The notes: a model not told the origin generated them from the letters alone. Counted from the stretch's first letter, positions 54,566 through 63,712 are shown. The stretch is DNA of 64,000 nt from Actinomadura sp. NBRC 104412 (GCF_030269515.1 NZ_BSTM01000003.1:1-64000), one strand, 5' to 3'. A program made the numbers and translations.

Positions 54566-55210
54566 TTGCGTAAGTCGTACGGCATCGGGGAGATGCGGAC
54601 CCTGCCGCGCATGCGGCGCGGCCGGCTGCTCCTGGTGGTCGCGGCGGCCGCTGCGGTCGCGGCGGCCCTGTACGTCATCGTCAGCCCGCCGACCGTTCCG
54701 GCGGACGGCGAGACGCGCAACGCCAGGATCGGCGGGGGCACCGTGGACACCCGATGGGGGCGGCTGAGCGCCGCCGACCGGCAGCTGCTGGTGTCGGTCC
54801 GCCAGGCCGGCCTGTGGGAGATGCCCGCGGGCCAGCAGGCCCAGCAGCGCGCCGCGAGTCCCCGGGTGAAGGAGATCGCCGGAATGATCGCCGAGCAGCA
54901 CGCGCGGCTCGACGAGGACACCCGCAACGTGGCGCGGCGGCTGGAGGTGATCCTGCCGAACGAGCCCAGCCCGCAGCAGAAGTCGTGGCTGGTGGAACTG
55001 ACCGACAGGTTCGGCCCCGAGTACGACCGCCTCTTCGTGCTGCGGCTGCGCGCCGCGCACGGCAAGGTCTTCAGCGTCATCGCGCAGGTCCGGGCGAAGA
55101 CCGAGAACAGCGAGATCCGCGCCTTCGCCGAACGTGCCCTCAAGTACGTCAACACGCACATGACGCTGCTGGAGAGCACCGGCCTGGTGTCCAAATCGGC
55201 CCTTTCCTGA
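54566..55210 (+). CDS. DUF4142 family exported protein
   Basis: 214 residues. A TTG start at 54566 behind AAAGGAGG is the best choice; no ATG or GTG fits. A basic start and one helix (about 22-42) mark export or anchoring. The rest is the DUF4142 helical bundle: LSAADRQLLVSVRQAGLWEM, then VKEIAGMIAEQHARLDED and a VNTHMTLL end, a fold related to ferritin-like bundles. The expected metal ligands are not obvious. 210 bases after the NuoF-like gene, so it may have its own promoter. Confidence 0.8.
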   Translation: MRKSYGIGEMRTLPRMRRGRLLLVVAAAAAVAAALYVIVSPPTVPADGETRNARIGGGTVDTRWGRLSAADRQLLVSVRQAGLWEMPAGQQAQQRAASPRVKEIAGMIAEQHARLDEDTRNVARRLEVILPNEPSPQQKSWLVELTDRFGPEYDRLFVLRLRAAHGKVFSVIAQVRAKTENSEIRAFAERALKYVNTHMTLLESTGLVSKSALS

Positions 55211-55244
55211 CGGGTCTTTCACCCCCGTTCACAGGGAGATCTAC

Positions 55245-56423
55245 ATGGGAATCAAGAAAGGCATCGCCGTCGTCCTTCCGGCGCTCCTGCTGGTCACGGC
55301 GGCCACGCAGGGGCCGGCCGGCGCGACGGCCGGGCATCCGAAGCCGAGGCCCTCGGCGACGGAGACCCCGGAGCCGCCCGATGCGGGCGGTGGCGAGCAG
55401 ACGGAGGCCCCGGCGGATCCGAGCGCCCCGCCGGACGCCAGCGAGCCGCCGGACGCGAGCGAGCCCCCGGCCGACCCGAGCGCGCCACCGGACGCCAGCG
55501 AGCCGCCGGCCGACCCGAGCGCGCCGCCGCAGCTACCGGGCGTGGTGCCCGGCCCGAACGCCGACGACTTCGCCGACATCCGGACGGCCCCGCGCAGGCG
55601 GGAGCCGAGGGCGTCGCGCGGCGCGTCGCGCGGCACGTTCACCTCGCGCTGCGGGACGAACAGGGAGGGACACCGCAACCCGGACAACTTCATCGTGGCG
55701 CCGGGCGTCCAGAACGGTGCGCACCACCAGCACGACTACGTCGGCAACGAGTCGGCGGACGCCTTCTCCACCGACGAGAGCCTGGCCGCGTCCGGCACCA
55801 CCTGCTCCAACGGTGACCTGTCGACGTACTACTGGCCGGTCATGCGCGACCGGAACGGCGAGGACACCTCGGAGTCGGCCCAGCAGAGCGCGGCCGACGG
55901 CAACGTCGGCGCGATCGTGACGCCGCGCGCGGCCAACATCCAGTTCCGCGGGAACCCGCGCAGCCGGGTGGTCGCGATGCCCAGGTTCATGCGGGTGATC
56001 ATGGGTGACGCCAAGGCCGGCACCAACGGCCTGGCCAACGCCCGCGCCTTCTGGACCTGCACCGGGTTCACCAACCGCGGGTTCACCGACAAGTACCCGC
56101 TGTGCCCGCGGCGCAGCCAGGTGATGCGCGTCCTGGACTTCCCCAGTTGCTGGGACGGCCAGAACACCGACAGCGCCAACCACCGCACCCACATCGTGTT
56201 CCCGCAGGCGAACGGCGCCTGCCCGCAGGGCACCCGCGCGGTGCCGCAACTACGGCTGACGCTGACCTACAACCTGCCCAACCGGGCGCAGGCGTTCGCC
56301 GTCGACTCCTTCCCCGAGCAGGGACACGACCCCGTGACCGACCACGCGGACTTCGTGAACGTCATGCCCGAGAACCTGATGCAGCGGGCCGTCCGCTGCA
56401 TCAACACCGGGCGCCGCTGCTGA
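55245..56423 (+). CDS. secreted DUF1996 protein
   Basis: 392 residues. The signal peptide covers 1-30 (ALLLVTAATQGPAGA). A low-complexity Pro/Ala/Ser/Asp linker follows (about 35-105, repeats of PPDASEPPADPSA), then the DUF1996 domain: FTSRCGTNREGHRNPDN, the HHQHDYVGN metal-like histidine motif, CSNGDLSTYYWP, DFPSCWDGQNTDSANHRTH and a cysteine near the C-terminus. Several Cys pairs are likely disulfides. DUF1996 proteins are common in fungi and actinomycetes; the function is unknown. ATG 55245 follows AGGGAGA and lies 34 bases after the DUF4142 stop, so the two are cotranscribed. Confidence 0.88.
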   Translation: MGIKKGIAVVLPALLLVTAATQGPAGATAGHPKPRPSATETPEPPDAGGGEQTEAPADPSAPPDASEPPDASEPPADPSAPPDASEPPADPSAPPQLPGVVPGPNADDFADIRTAPRRREPRASRGASRGTFTSRCGTNREGHRNPDNFIVAPGVQNGAHHQHDYVGNESADAFSTDESLAASGTTCSNGDLSTYYWPVMRDRNGEDTSESAQQSAADGNVGAIVTPRAANIQFRGNPRSRVVAMPRFMRVIMGDAKAGTNGLANARAFWTCTGFTNRGFTDKYPLCPRRSQVMRVLDFPSCWDGQNTDSANHRTHIVFPQANGACPQGTRAVPQLRLTLTYNLPNRAQAFAVDSFPEQGHDPVTDHADFVNVMPENLMQRAVRCINTGRRC

Positions 56424-56522
56424 TCCGTACCGGATCCCGCGCGGACGACCGCGAAGCCGACCACGAGGAGGACATCACGCAGGAAACCGTGTAAGGGACA
56501 CGAGCGAAAGACCCGTTCCCAT

Positions 56523-56564
56523 GGCCGGTGCGGGGGTATCAGGGCCGGTACCCCCGCACCGGCC
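56523..56564 (+). terminator. terminator after the DUF1996 gene
   Basis: A perfect 16-bp inverted repeat (56523-56538 with 56549-56564) and 10-base loop, about 100 bases after the DUF1996 stop. It closes the 49.8-56.4 kb module. Confidence 0.8.
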
Positions 56565-56610
56565 GTCCCGTGTTCAGGAGACCCTTCGCCGTCTTCCGTA
56601 GGATCGCCTC

Positions 56611-57297
56611 ATGACCATCGTGATCGCGGGCGGGCACGGGAAGATCGCGCTGCGGCTGGCCCGGAGGCTGGCCGGACGCGGCGACACGGTCACGAGCCTG
56701 ATCCGCAACCCCGCCCACGAAGGCGATGTCCGGGAGACGGGCGCGGCACCGGCGGTGTGCGACCTGGAGGCCGCGACGGCCGAGGAGGTCGCCGGGCACC
56801 TCGCCGGCGCGGACGCGGTGGTGTTCGCCGCCGGGGCCGGGCCCGGCAGCGGAGCGGCGCGCAAGGACACCGTGGACCGTGCCGCCTCGGTGCTCCTGGC
56901 CGACGCCGCCGAGAGCGCCGGCGTCCGCACGTTCCTCCAGATCTCGTCGATGGGCGTGGACGAGCCGCCGAGGCCGGAGCGCGGCGAGGTCTGGGCCGCC
57001 TACATCAGGGCGAAGAAGGAGGCGGAGGACGACCTGCGCCTACGGGACGGCCTGGACTGGCTCATCCTGCGCCCCGGGCGCCTCACCGACGACCCCGGCA
57101 CCGGCAGGGTGCGGCTGGCCGCGCCGTACGTCGGGCACAGCGAGGTGACCCGCGACGACGTGGCCGCGGTGCTGGTCGCGCTCCTGGACGAGCCGAGGGT
57201 GCGCCGCAGAGTGCTGGAGCTGGTCAACGGCGACACCCCGGTGGACGCGGCGGTCGCCGCCATCGCGGCGGGACCCGCCGCCGGCTCGACCCGCTAG
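56611..57297 (+). CDS. NAD(P)-binding atypical SDR (NmrA/YwnB-like)
   Basis: A 228-residue Rossmann protein. TIVIAGGHGKIALRLARRL carries the GxxGxxA/G nucleotide loop; GADAVVFAAGAG and FLQISSMGVDEPP are typical of the SDR_a5 (YwnB) group, and the C-terminal WLILRPGRLTDDPGTG binds the cofactor edge. No classical YxxxK is clear, though AYIRAKKEAE is in the right place with Tyr and Lys. The substrate is unknown. It ends inside a palindrome shared with fadD. Confidence 0.88.
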   Translation: MTIVIAGGHGKIALRLARRLAGRGDTVTSLIRNPAHEGDVRETGAAPAVCDLEAATAEEVAGHLAGADAVVFAAGAGPGSGAARKDTVDRAASVLLADAAESAGVRTFLQISSMGVDEPPRPERGEVWAAYIRAKKEAEDDLRLRDGLDWLILRPGRLTDDPGTGRVRLAAPYVGHSEVTRDDVAAVLVALLDEPRVRRRVLELVNGDTPVDAAVAAIAAGPAAGSTR

Positions 57298-57314
57298 GAG
57301 CGGGCCGCTCCTAG
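57294..57314. terminator. perfect 21-base palindrome holding both convergent stop codons
   Basis: CTAGGAGCGG (57294-57303), a central G, and CCGCTCCTAG (57305-57314). The SDR stop codon TAG is in one arm and the fadD stop codon in the other. The symmetry may act as a bidirectional terminator, though there is no T-tract. Confidence 0.6.
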
Positions 57315-59098
57315 GCGTAGAGCCGTTCGATCTCTTCGGCGAAGTCCTTCATCACCGCGTGCCGGCGCACCTTGAGGCTCGGGGTCATGTGCCCGGCCTC
57401 CTCGGTGAAGTCCACGGCCAGGATCGCGTACTTCTTGATCGACTCGGCCCTGCTGACGCTCGTGTTGGCCTCGGCCACGGCCGCGTCGATCTCGGCGACC
57501 AGGTCGGCGTCGGTGCGCAGCTCGTCCACCGTCATCCCGGCGGGCTTGCCGTTGCGCTCCTTCCAGGGGCCCAGCGCCTCCTCGTCCAGCGTGATCAGCG
57601 CGCCGATGAACTTGCGGCCGTCGCCGACCACCATGCACTGGCTGATCAGCGGGTGGGAGCGCAGCCTGTCCTCCAGCGGGGCCGGGGCGACGTTCTTGCC
57701 GCCCGCGGTGACCAGGATCTCCTTCTTGCGGCCCGTGATCGACAGGAAGCCGTCCTCGTCCAGCGCGCCCAGGTCGCCGGTGTGGAACCAGCCGTCCTCC
57801 AGCGACTCCTTGGTGGCGGCCTCGTTGTTCCAGTAGCCGGTGAGGACGTTCACGCCGCGCACCATGACCTCGCCGTCCTCGGCGATCTTCACGGTGACCC
57901 CGGGGATGGGCCGGCCCACCGTGCCGATCCTCAGGGCGGAGGGCCGGTTGACGGAGGCGGGCGCGGTGGTCTCGGTCAGCCCGTAGCCCTCGAGGATGGT
58001 GATGCCCACGCCGCGGAAGAAGTGGCCGAGCCGCTCGCCCAGCGCCGCGCCGCCGGACACCGCGTACTCCACCTTGCCGCCGACCGCGGCGCGCAGCTTC
58101 CCGTAGACCAGCACGTCGAACAGCTTGTGCCGGAGCCTGAGGCCCAGGCCGGGCCGGCCGCCGTCCAGCGCCCGGCTGTAGGCGATCGCGGTGTCGGCCG
58201 CCGCCCGGAAGATCCTGCCCTTGCCGTCGGCCTCGGCCTTCTGCTCGGCGCCGTTGTAGACCTTCTCGAACACGCGCGGGACGGCCAGCAGGAAGGTGGG
58301 CCGGAACGTGGCCAGGTCGGGCAGCAGGCTGGGGACGTCGCTGTGCCCCAGCACGATCCCCGACTCGATCGTGGCGACCTGGATCAGCCGGGCGAACACG
58401 TGCGCCAGCGGCAGGAACAGCAGCGTCGAGCTGCCGTCCACGGTGACCTCCCGGATCGCGCCCTCGATGGCGTTGCGGGAGGTCTCGACGAAGTTGCCGT
58501 GGGTGAGCTCGCAGCCCTTCGGGCGCCCGGTGGTGCCGGAGGTGTAGATGATCGTGGCCAGGTCGGCGGACGAGCGGGAGCGGCGGCGTTCCTCGAAGGT
58601 CTCGTCGGAGATGTCCCCACCCGACGACGCCAGCGTGTCCAGGCCGCCGGACTCGATGCCCCAGACGTTCGCCAGCGCCGGCAGCGCCTCGCGGACCTCC
58701 TCGATCGCGGCGAGATGGTCGGCGGTCTCGGCGAACACGGCCTTGGCGCCCGAGTCGCCGACGATCCATTCGATCTGCTGCGGGGCCGACGTCTCGTAGA
58801 CGGGCACCGTCACCGCGCCCGCGGCCCAGATCGCGTAGTCCAGGACGGTCCACTCGTAGCGGGTGCGCGACATCAGCGCCACCCGGTCGCCCGGCTCGAC
58901 ACCCGCGGCGATCAGGCCCTTGGCCAGGCCGGTCACCTCGGCGGCGAACTCGGCGGCGGTCACGTCACGCCAGGTCTCACCGCTCTTGCGGCGCAGCACC
59001 ACCCTGCCGGGCTCCTCTGCGGCTCGGGTGAAGGGCGCGTCGGTCAGATTGGCGGAGGCCGGGACCTCCACCATCGCGGGGACGCTGAACTCGCGCAC
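57311..59098 (-). CDS. long-chain fatty acid-CoA ligase (FadD15-like)
   Basis: A 595-residue ANL-superfamily enzyme that activates fatty acids with ATP and CoA. The AMP-binding P-loop is YTSGTTGRPKGCELTHGNF; GYGLTETTA and the hinge HTGDLGALDEDGFLSITGRKKEILVTAGGKN are all present. Length and the VKFF-free N-terminus resemble mycobacterial FadD15. The start is GTG 59098 behind GGAG. It converges on the SDR gene with 13 bases between the stops. The chain-length preference is not readable. Confidence 0.92.
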   Translation of the reverse strand: MREFSVPAMVEVPASANLTDAPFTRAAEEPGRVVLRRKSGETWRDVTAAEFAAEVTGLAKGLIAAGVEPGDRVALMSRTRYEWTVLDYAIWAAGAVTVPVYETSAPQQIEWIVGDSGAKAVFAETADHLAAIEEVREALPALANVWGIESGGLDTLASSGGDISDETFEERRRSRSSADLATIIYTSGTTGRPKGCELTHGNFVETSRNAIEGAIREVTVDGSSTLLFLPLAHVFARLIQVATIESGIVLGHSDVPSLLPDLATFRPTFLLAVPRVFEKVYNGAEQKAEADGKGRIFRAAADTAIAYSRALDGGRPGLGLRLRHKLFDVLVYGKLRAAVGGKVEYAVSGGAALGERLGHFFRGVGITILEGYGLTETTAPASVNRPSALRIGTVGRPIPGVTVKIAEDGEVMVRGVNVLTGYWNNEAATKESLEDGWFHTGDLGALDEDGFLSITGRKKEILVTAGGKNVAPAPLEDRLRSHPLISQCMVVGDGRKFIGALITLDEEALGPWKERNGKPAGMTVDELRTDADLVAEIDAAVAEANTSVSRAESIKKYAILAVDFTEEAGHMTPSLKVRRHAVMKDFAEEIERLYA

Positions 59099-59413
59099 GG
59101 CCCACTCCTCGGTTCACGGGGAATCTGCGGGGACGACGGTACAGCGTTCCCGCCATCCAATGATACCCGTGAGTAGGAATTCGCTTACCTCATTGCCATT
59201 TCCCGGCTCCCTTTGGCACCGGGTATCACCGTGGCCGCCGGTTAACGGTGACGCAAAGTCGCTCCCGGCCGCCCTTGGCCGCGCCGCCGCCGTCGCTAGG
59301 CTCGGCCACGGAGCCGTGGGAAAGGGGGCCACGGCGCGGCGGGACGTCCGGGACACGTGGGGCGCCGTGCCCTCCGGGGCGTGGGCCGCCTCACCCGACA
59401 CCTTGGGGGGCTC
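59099..59413. other. 315-base divergent gap between fadD and cutC
   Basis: It should hold two promoters. The AT-richest part is at about 59155-59205 (CAATGATACC, GGAATTCGCTTACC). I see no gene and no long hairpin. Confidence 0.4.
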
Positions 59414-60112
59414 GTGTCATTGCTCGAGGTCATCGCACTGAACGCGGACGACGCGCGGGCCGCGCAGGAGGGCGGCGCCGACCGGATCGAGGCGGTCGCC
59501 GACATGGCCGCCGACGGGCTGACGCCCGATCCCGACCTCGTCGCCGAGCTGCGCGCCGCCACGTCCCTGCCGATCCGGGTGATGCTGCGGGCCAACGCCG
59601 GCTTCCGCACGTCCATCCCCGAGCTGGACCGGCTGCACCGCGCCGCCGACCTGCACCGCCAGGCGGGCGCGGACGGGTTCGTGCTGGGCTTCCTCGACCC
59701 GCTCGGCGCGGTCGACACCGGCGCGGTCGGCAAGCTCGCCGCGGTCGTGGCGCCCCTGCCGTGGACGTTCCACCGGGCGCTCGACCACGCCACCGCGCCC
59801 GAGCCGGCCTGGCGCACCGTGCGCGACCTGGGCGGCGGCCTGGACACCGTGCTCACCGCGGGCTCGCCGCGCGGCGTGGACGCCGGGGTGGACGTGCTGG
59901 TCAGGCGGGCGGCCGAGGGGCCGCGCTCGGCCGGGCTGATCATGGCGGGCGGCGGGCTGCGGCGCAAGCACGTCGCGGTGCTGGCCGCCGCCGGTGTGAC
60001 CGCCTTCCACGTCGGCACGGCCGTACGTCCCGACGGGTCCTGGGACGCGCCGGTGGACGCGCGCCTCGTACGGGAATGGCGCGCCCTGGTCTCCGCCGCG
60101 GCGGGCAGGTAG
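59414..60112 (+). CDS. CutC family protein
   Basis: A 232-residue TIM-barrel protein. It opens LLEVIALNADDARAAQEGGADRIE, continues with LPIRVMLRA, the DGFVLGFLDP strand, PWTFHRALDH and the SGGG-like AGGGLRR loop near 180. CutC was linked to copper tolerance in E. coli, but the reaction is still unsettled. I use GTG 59414 because the conserved part starts there; a longer frame from 59357 looks non-coding. Monocistronic or with the phosphoesterase, 72 bases downstream. Confidence 0.88.
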   Translation: MSLLEVIALNADDARAAQEGGADRIEAVADMAADGLTPDPDLVAELRAATSLPIRVMLRANAGFRTSIPELDRLHRAADLHRQAGADGFVLGFLDPLGAVDTGAVGKLAAVVAPLPWTFHRALDHATAPEPAWRTVRDLGGGLDTVLTAGSPRGVDAGVDVLVRRAAEGPRSAGLIMAGGGLRRKHVAVLAAAGVTAFHVGTAVRPDGSWDAPVDARLVREWRALVSAAAGR

Positions 60113-60184
60113 ACCCCGCGGCCTCCCCGCCGGCACCGAGGGGACAGGCCGGACGAACCGGGCGGCGCGGATTAGAGTTCCATC

Positions 60185-60952
60185 ATGCGGATCCATGTGG
60201 TCAGCGACGTCCATGGCCGCGCCGAGGCCCTGAAGACCGCCGGTGACGGGGCGGACGCGCTCTTCTGCCTGGGCGACCTGATCCTGTTCCTCGACTACTC
60301 CGACCACGGCCAAGGCATTTTCGCCGAGCTGTTCGGCCAGGAGAACGCCGACCATCTCATCGACCTGCGCACGCGCAAGCGCTTCGAGGAGGCACGCGCC
60401 TTCACCCGGCGGATGTGGGACTCCCTGGATGGCGGTGCGTGGCCGCACATCGAGAGGGCCGTGCGCCGCCAGTACGCCGAGCTGTTCGCGGCCATGCCGA
60501 CCCCCGCGTACCTCACCTACGGCAACGTCGACCTGCCGCAGATGTGGGGCGACTACGTGCGCGAAGGCCATCACGTCCTGGACGGCGAGGTGGTCGAGCT
60601 GGGCGGGATCACGTTCGGGTTCGTCGGCGGCGGGCTGCGCACCGAGTACCGCACGCCCTACGAGCTCGACGACGACGTGTACGCCGCCAAGGTCGCCGCG
60701 GTCGGCGCCGTGGACGTGCTGTGCTGCCACATCCCGCCCTCCGTCCCCGACCTGCTGTACGACACCGTGGCGCGCCGGTTCGAACGGGGCAGCGACGCCG
60801 TGCTGGAGGCGATCCACGAAACCCAGCCCCGGTACGTGCTGTTCGGCCACGTCCACCAGCCGCTGGCGCGTCGCGTGCGCATCGGCCGCACCGAATGTGT
60901 CAACGTGGGGCACTTCCGTGGCAGCGGAGTTCCTTACGTTCTGTCGCTGTGA
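60185..60952 (+). CDS. calcineurin-like metallophosphoesterase
   Basis: 255 residues with the five metal motifs in order: VVSDVHGR (DxH), FCLGDLI (GD), a GNVD (GNxx) near 115, a CCHIPPS stretch (H) and FGHVHQP (GHxH). The beta-alpha fold and short length fit the YfcE/YvnB-like group that acts on small phosphodiesters or proteins. The substrate is unknown. ATG 60185 is 72 bases after cutC. The following SRPBCC gene starts 48 bases later. Confidence 0.9.
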   Translation: MRIHVVSDVHGRAEALKTAGDGADALFCLGDLILFLDYSDHGQGIFAELFGQENADHLIDLRTRKRFEEARAFTRRMWDSLDGGAWPHIERAVRRQYAELFAAMPTPAYLTYGNVDLPQMWGDYVREGHHVLDGEVVELGGITFGFVGGGLRTEYRTPYELDDDVYAAKVAAVGAVDVLCCHIPPSVPDLLYDTVARRFERGSDAVLEAIHETQPRYVLFGHVHQPLARRVRIGRTECVNVGHFRGSGVPYVLSL

Positions 60953-61000
60953 CGGATACTTTCCATGGGACAGCACCCGGGCCAGAAGGGCGGAGCATCG

Positions 61001-61438
61001 ATGGCGGACCGCACCAGTTCTTCCATCACCATCGGATCCGGCAAGGCCGAGATCATGGCGGTGATCGCCGATCTCGAGGCGTATCCGAAATGGGCCAGCG
61101 GCATCCGCGACTTCACCGTCCTGGAGACCGGTCCCGACGGCCGCGCCGTCCGGGCCCGGCTGACCTTCGACGGCGGCCCGTTCAGCGACACCGTCGGCCT
61201 CGGCTACACCTGGGACGGCGACGACGGCGTGCGCTGGGAACTGACCGAGAAGGGCAACGTGGTGACCGGCCTGCACGGCACCTACACCCTCCGGGAGACC
61301 GGTGAGGGCACCACGGAGGTCACCTACGAGCTGGCCGTGGACGTCCGGGTGCCCATGATCGGGATGGTCAAGCGCAAGGGCGAGAAGCGGATCATCGACT
61401 CGGCCCTCAAGGGCCTCAAACGGCACGTCGAGGGCTGA
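61001..61438 (+). CDS. SRPBCC (polyketide cyclase/START-like) family protein
   Basis: A 145-residue helix-grip protein. SSSITIGSGKAEIMAVIADLEAYPKWASG is the typical family start, with strands and a long C-terminal helix (RIIDSALKGLKRHVEG). Such proteins bind hydrophobic ligands such as lipids, quinones or polyketides. ATG 61001 is preferred over the earlier 60965 start because homologues begin here. It is in a cluster (phosphoesterase-SRPBCC-small protein-glucokinase) that actinomycetes often keep. Confidence 0.88.
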   Translation: MADRTSSSITIGSGKAEIMAVIADLEAYPKWASGIRDFTVLETGPDGRAVRARLTFDGGPFSDTVGLGYTWDGDDGVRWELTEKGNVVTGLHGTYTLRETGEGTTEVTYELAVDVRVPMIGMVKRKGEKRIIDSALKGLKRHVEG

Positions 61439-61518
61439 ACCGGCCGCGCGGGCGCTATCCTTCCCCGGGCCCCATGCCGGAGCGGGTTTCGTTCCGGCGA
61501 CAGATGGACAATGGTGTG

Positions 61519-61959
61519 ATGAACGAGCAGCCAGGCGACCTGCTGGATGAGGCGGTCAAGCTCATCGGGACGCTGCGCAGGCGGTGGAACGACACGGTCG
61601 GCGGCGCGGCCGCCGATCACGCCGCCGGCGACGACCGGGCCGCCGGCGGGGACGTCTGGAGCCGCGCGGTGGCCGAGGCCGGCGCCGCCGAGCGGAGCCG
61701 GGAGCGGGAGGCGCCGCCGCGGATCGCGACCGGCGCCGCCGAATGCCGCGACTGCCCGATCTGCCGGGCGATCGCGGTGTCGCGGGAGTCGGGCGCCGAC
61801 GTCCAGGCGCATCTGCGAGAGGCCATGCGGTCGCTGCTGGCGGCCGCGAAAGAGGTGGCCGCGGCGTACGAACGCACCCGCGGCCCTTGGGGCCCACGGG
61901 CCGCCGGCCGGCGCGACGCCGGTGGAGGCGCGGACGGCGGGCCCGACGACGACGGGTGA
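61519..61959 (+). CDS. small protein with a C-x2-C-x2-C motif, upstream of glucokinase
   Basis: 146 residues from ATG 61519. The N-terminal helix DLLDEAVKLIGTLRRRW is followed by Ala/Gly-rich low complexity, then ECRDCPICRAIAVSRESG with three close cysteines and a helix (about 95-120). The tail is Gly/Asp-rich. The pattern is known from actinobacterial proteins encoded next to glkA, possibly DUF5304; the function is unknown. The cysteines could bind metal. Confidence 0.72.
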   Translation: MNEQPGDLLDEAVKLIGTLRRRWNDTVGGAAADHAAGDDRAAGGDVWSRAVAEAGAAERSREREAPPRIATGAAECRDCPICRAIAVSRESGADVQAHLREAMRSLLAAAKEVAAAYERTRGPWGPRAAGRRDAGGGADGGPDDDG

Positions 61960-62031
61960 CATCGGGTTAGTGCAGCAGGCTCGGCTGGCGCAGCAGACTC
62001 CGCCAGGCGCCGCGAGGAGGAGGAACCGTAC

Positions 62032-62976
62032 ATGGCCCTGACCATCGGCGTTGACGTGGGGGGAACCAAGGTCGCCGCGGGTGTGGTCGACGACAGGGGC
62101 ACGATCCTGGAGAAGGTCCGCCGGCCCACGCCCTCCACCAATCCCAAGGAGACCGCCGCGGTCATCGCCGAGGTCGTCGACCTGCTCAAGGGGAAGTTCG
62201 AGGACGTGTCCGCGGTGGGCCTCGGCACCGCCGGGTTCGTCGACGAGACCCGCTCCACCGTGCTGTTCGCGCCCAACCTGGCCTGGCGCGAGGAACCGAT
62301 CAAGGCCAAGGTGGAGAGGCTCACCGGGCTGCCGGTGGTGGTCGAGAACGACGGCAACGCCACCGCCTGGGGCGAGGCCCGCTTCGGCGCCGGGCGCGAG
62401 CACGACTTCATCGTGCTGATCACGCTGGGCACCGGGATCGGCGGCGGCATCATCATCAACGGGGAGCTGTACCGGGGCCGGTTCGGGATCGGCGCCGAGG
62501 TCGGCCACTTCCGGGTCGTCCCCGACGGCCGGCGCTGCGGCTGCGGCAACCGCGGCTGCTGGGAGCAGTACGCCAGCGGCAACGCCCTCGTCCACGAGGC
62601 CCGCGACCTGGCCAGGGTGGCGCCGGCCATGGCCGGGCGGCTGCTGGAGCTGGGCGAGGGACGTCCCGAAGGGATCAGGGGCCCGGAGGTCACGCAGGCC
62701 GCCCGGGAGGGCGACAAGGCCGCGCTGGAATGCTTCCGCACGGTCGGGCACTGGGCCGGGCAGGGACTGGCCGACCTCACCGCCATCCTCGACCCCGGCG
62801 CGTTCATCATCGGCGGCGGGCTGTCCGACGCCGGCGACCTGCTGCTCGACCCCATCCGTGAATCGTTCCAGAACGCGCTCACCGGGCGCGGGCACCGGCC
62901 GCTGCCGGAGATCCGGATCGCCGAGCTGGGCTCCGACGCCGGCATCGTCGGAGCCGCCGACCTGGCCAGGACCTGA
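62032..62976 (+). CDS. glkA: ROK family glucokinase
   Basis: A 314-residue kinase. The phosphate motif GVDVGGTKVAAGVVDDRG is at the start, ENDGNATAWGEARFG supplies the sugar-binding and catalytic Asp, and the ROK zinc motif CGCGNRGCWEQYASG is intact. It phosphorylates glucose and in Streptomyces also takes part in carbon catabolite control. ATG 62032 has GGAGGAGGAA just upstream. No repressor helix-turn-helix domain. Confidence 0.94.
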   Translation: MALTIGVDVGGTKVAAGVVDDRGTILEKVRRPTPSTNPKETAAVIAEVVDLLKGKFEDVSAVGLGTAGFVDETRSTVLFAPNLAWREEPIKAKVERLTGLPVVVENDGNATAWGEARFGAGREHDFIVLITLGTGIGGGIIINGELYRGRFGIGAEVGHFRVVPDGRRCGCGNRGCWEQYASGNALVHEARDLARVAPAMAGRLLELGEGRPEGIRGPEVTQAAREGDKAALECFRTVGHWAGQGLADLTAILDPGAFIIGGGLSDAGDLLLDPIRESFQNALTGRGHRPLPEIRIAELGSDAGIVGAADLART

Positions 62977-63007
62977 CGGCCGCGCCGTCTCGGGGGAGGA
63001 GGGGCCG

Positions 63008-63712
63008 GTGACGGACGTCCGGCTGCTGACCTACAACGTCCGCGCGCTGAAGGACGATCCGCTCGCGGTGATCCGCGTGATCCGCGGCCTGAACCCGGAC
63101 GTGGCGTGCCTCCAGGAGGTGCCGCGCTTCCTGCTGTGGCGGCTCAAACGGCTGCGCCTCGCCAAGGCCGTCGGGATGTCCGTCGCCGCCGGACGCCGCC
63201 CCGCCGGACTCGCCGTCCTCGTGAGCCCCCGCGCCCGCGTGGTCCACCGCGAGTTCCACCTGCTGCGCTATTACCCATTGCTGCACCGCAGGGCCCTCGC
63301 GATCGCCGTCCTGGAATTCGGAGAAGGCGCGTCACGCCTCATCACGGCCTGCACCCACCTGGACCTGCAAAGCACGGCACGCCGCGCCCACACCCGCGAA
63401 GTGCTGGACCACCTCGACCGGGCCCGGGAGACCTACCAGGCCCCGGTCGTGGTGGCCGGCGACATCAACGAACAACCCGGCGGCCCCTCCTGGGCACTCC
63501 TCGCGGCACGCCTCCAAGACGCCAACGCCGTCGCCCCCACCGGAGAACCCCTCACCTTCACCTCACGCCACCCCCGCCGCCGCATCGACGCAATCTTCGC
63601 CGACCCCGACATCGACATACTCGGCTGCGGCGTCCCCACCGACCCCGCCATCGCCGCCGACTACCCCAAAGCCACCGACCACCGCCCCGTCCTAGCACAC
63701 ATGCGTTGCTGA
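63008..63712 (+). CDS. endonuclease/exonuclease/phosphatase (EEP) family protein
   Basis: 234 residues. EEP motifs are present: LLTYNVRAL (N), CLQEV (E), GDINEQPGGPSW (D and N) and KATDHRPVLAH (DH). This fold cuts phosphodiesters in nucleic acids, sphingolipids or inositol phosphates; the target is unknown. I use GTG 63008, since the open frame upstream overlaps glkA. The stop at 63712 is followed at once by a dispersed repeat. The last third has an unusual run of C-ending codons (Pro/Ala/Thr), biased even for this genome. Confidence 0.88.
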   Translation: MTDVRLLTYNVRALKDDPLAVIRVIRGLNPDVACLQEVPRFLLWRLKRLRLAKAVGMSVAAGRRPAGLAVLVSPRARVVHREFHLLRYYPLLHRRALAIAVLEFGEGASRLITACTHLDLQSTARRAHTREVLDHLDRARETYQAPVVVAGDINEQPGGPSWALLAARLQDANAVAPTGEPLTFTSRHPRRRIDAIFADPDIDILGCGVPTDPAIAADYPKATDHRPVLAHMRC

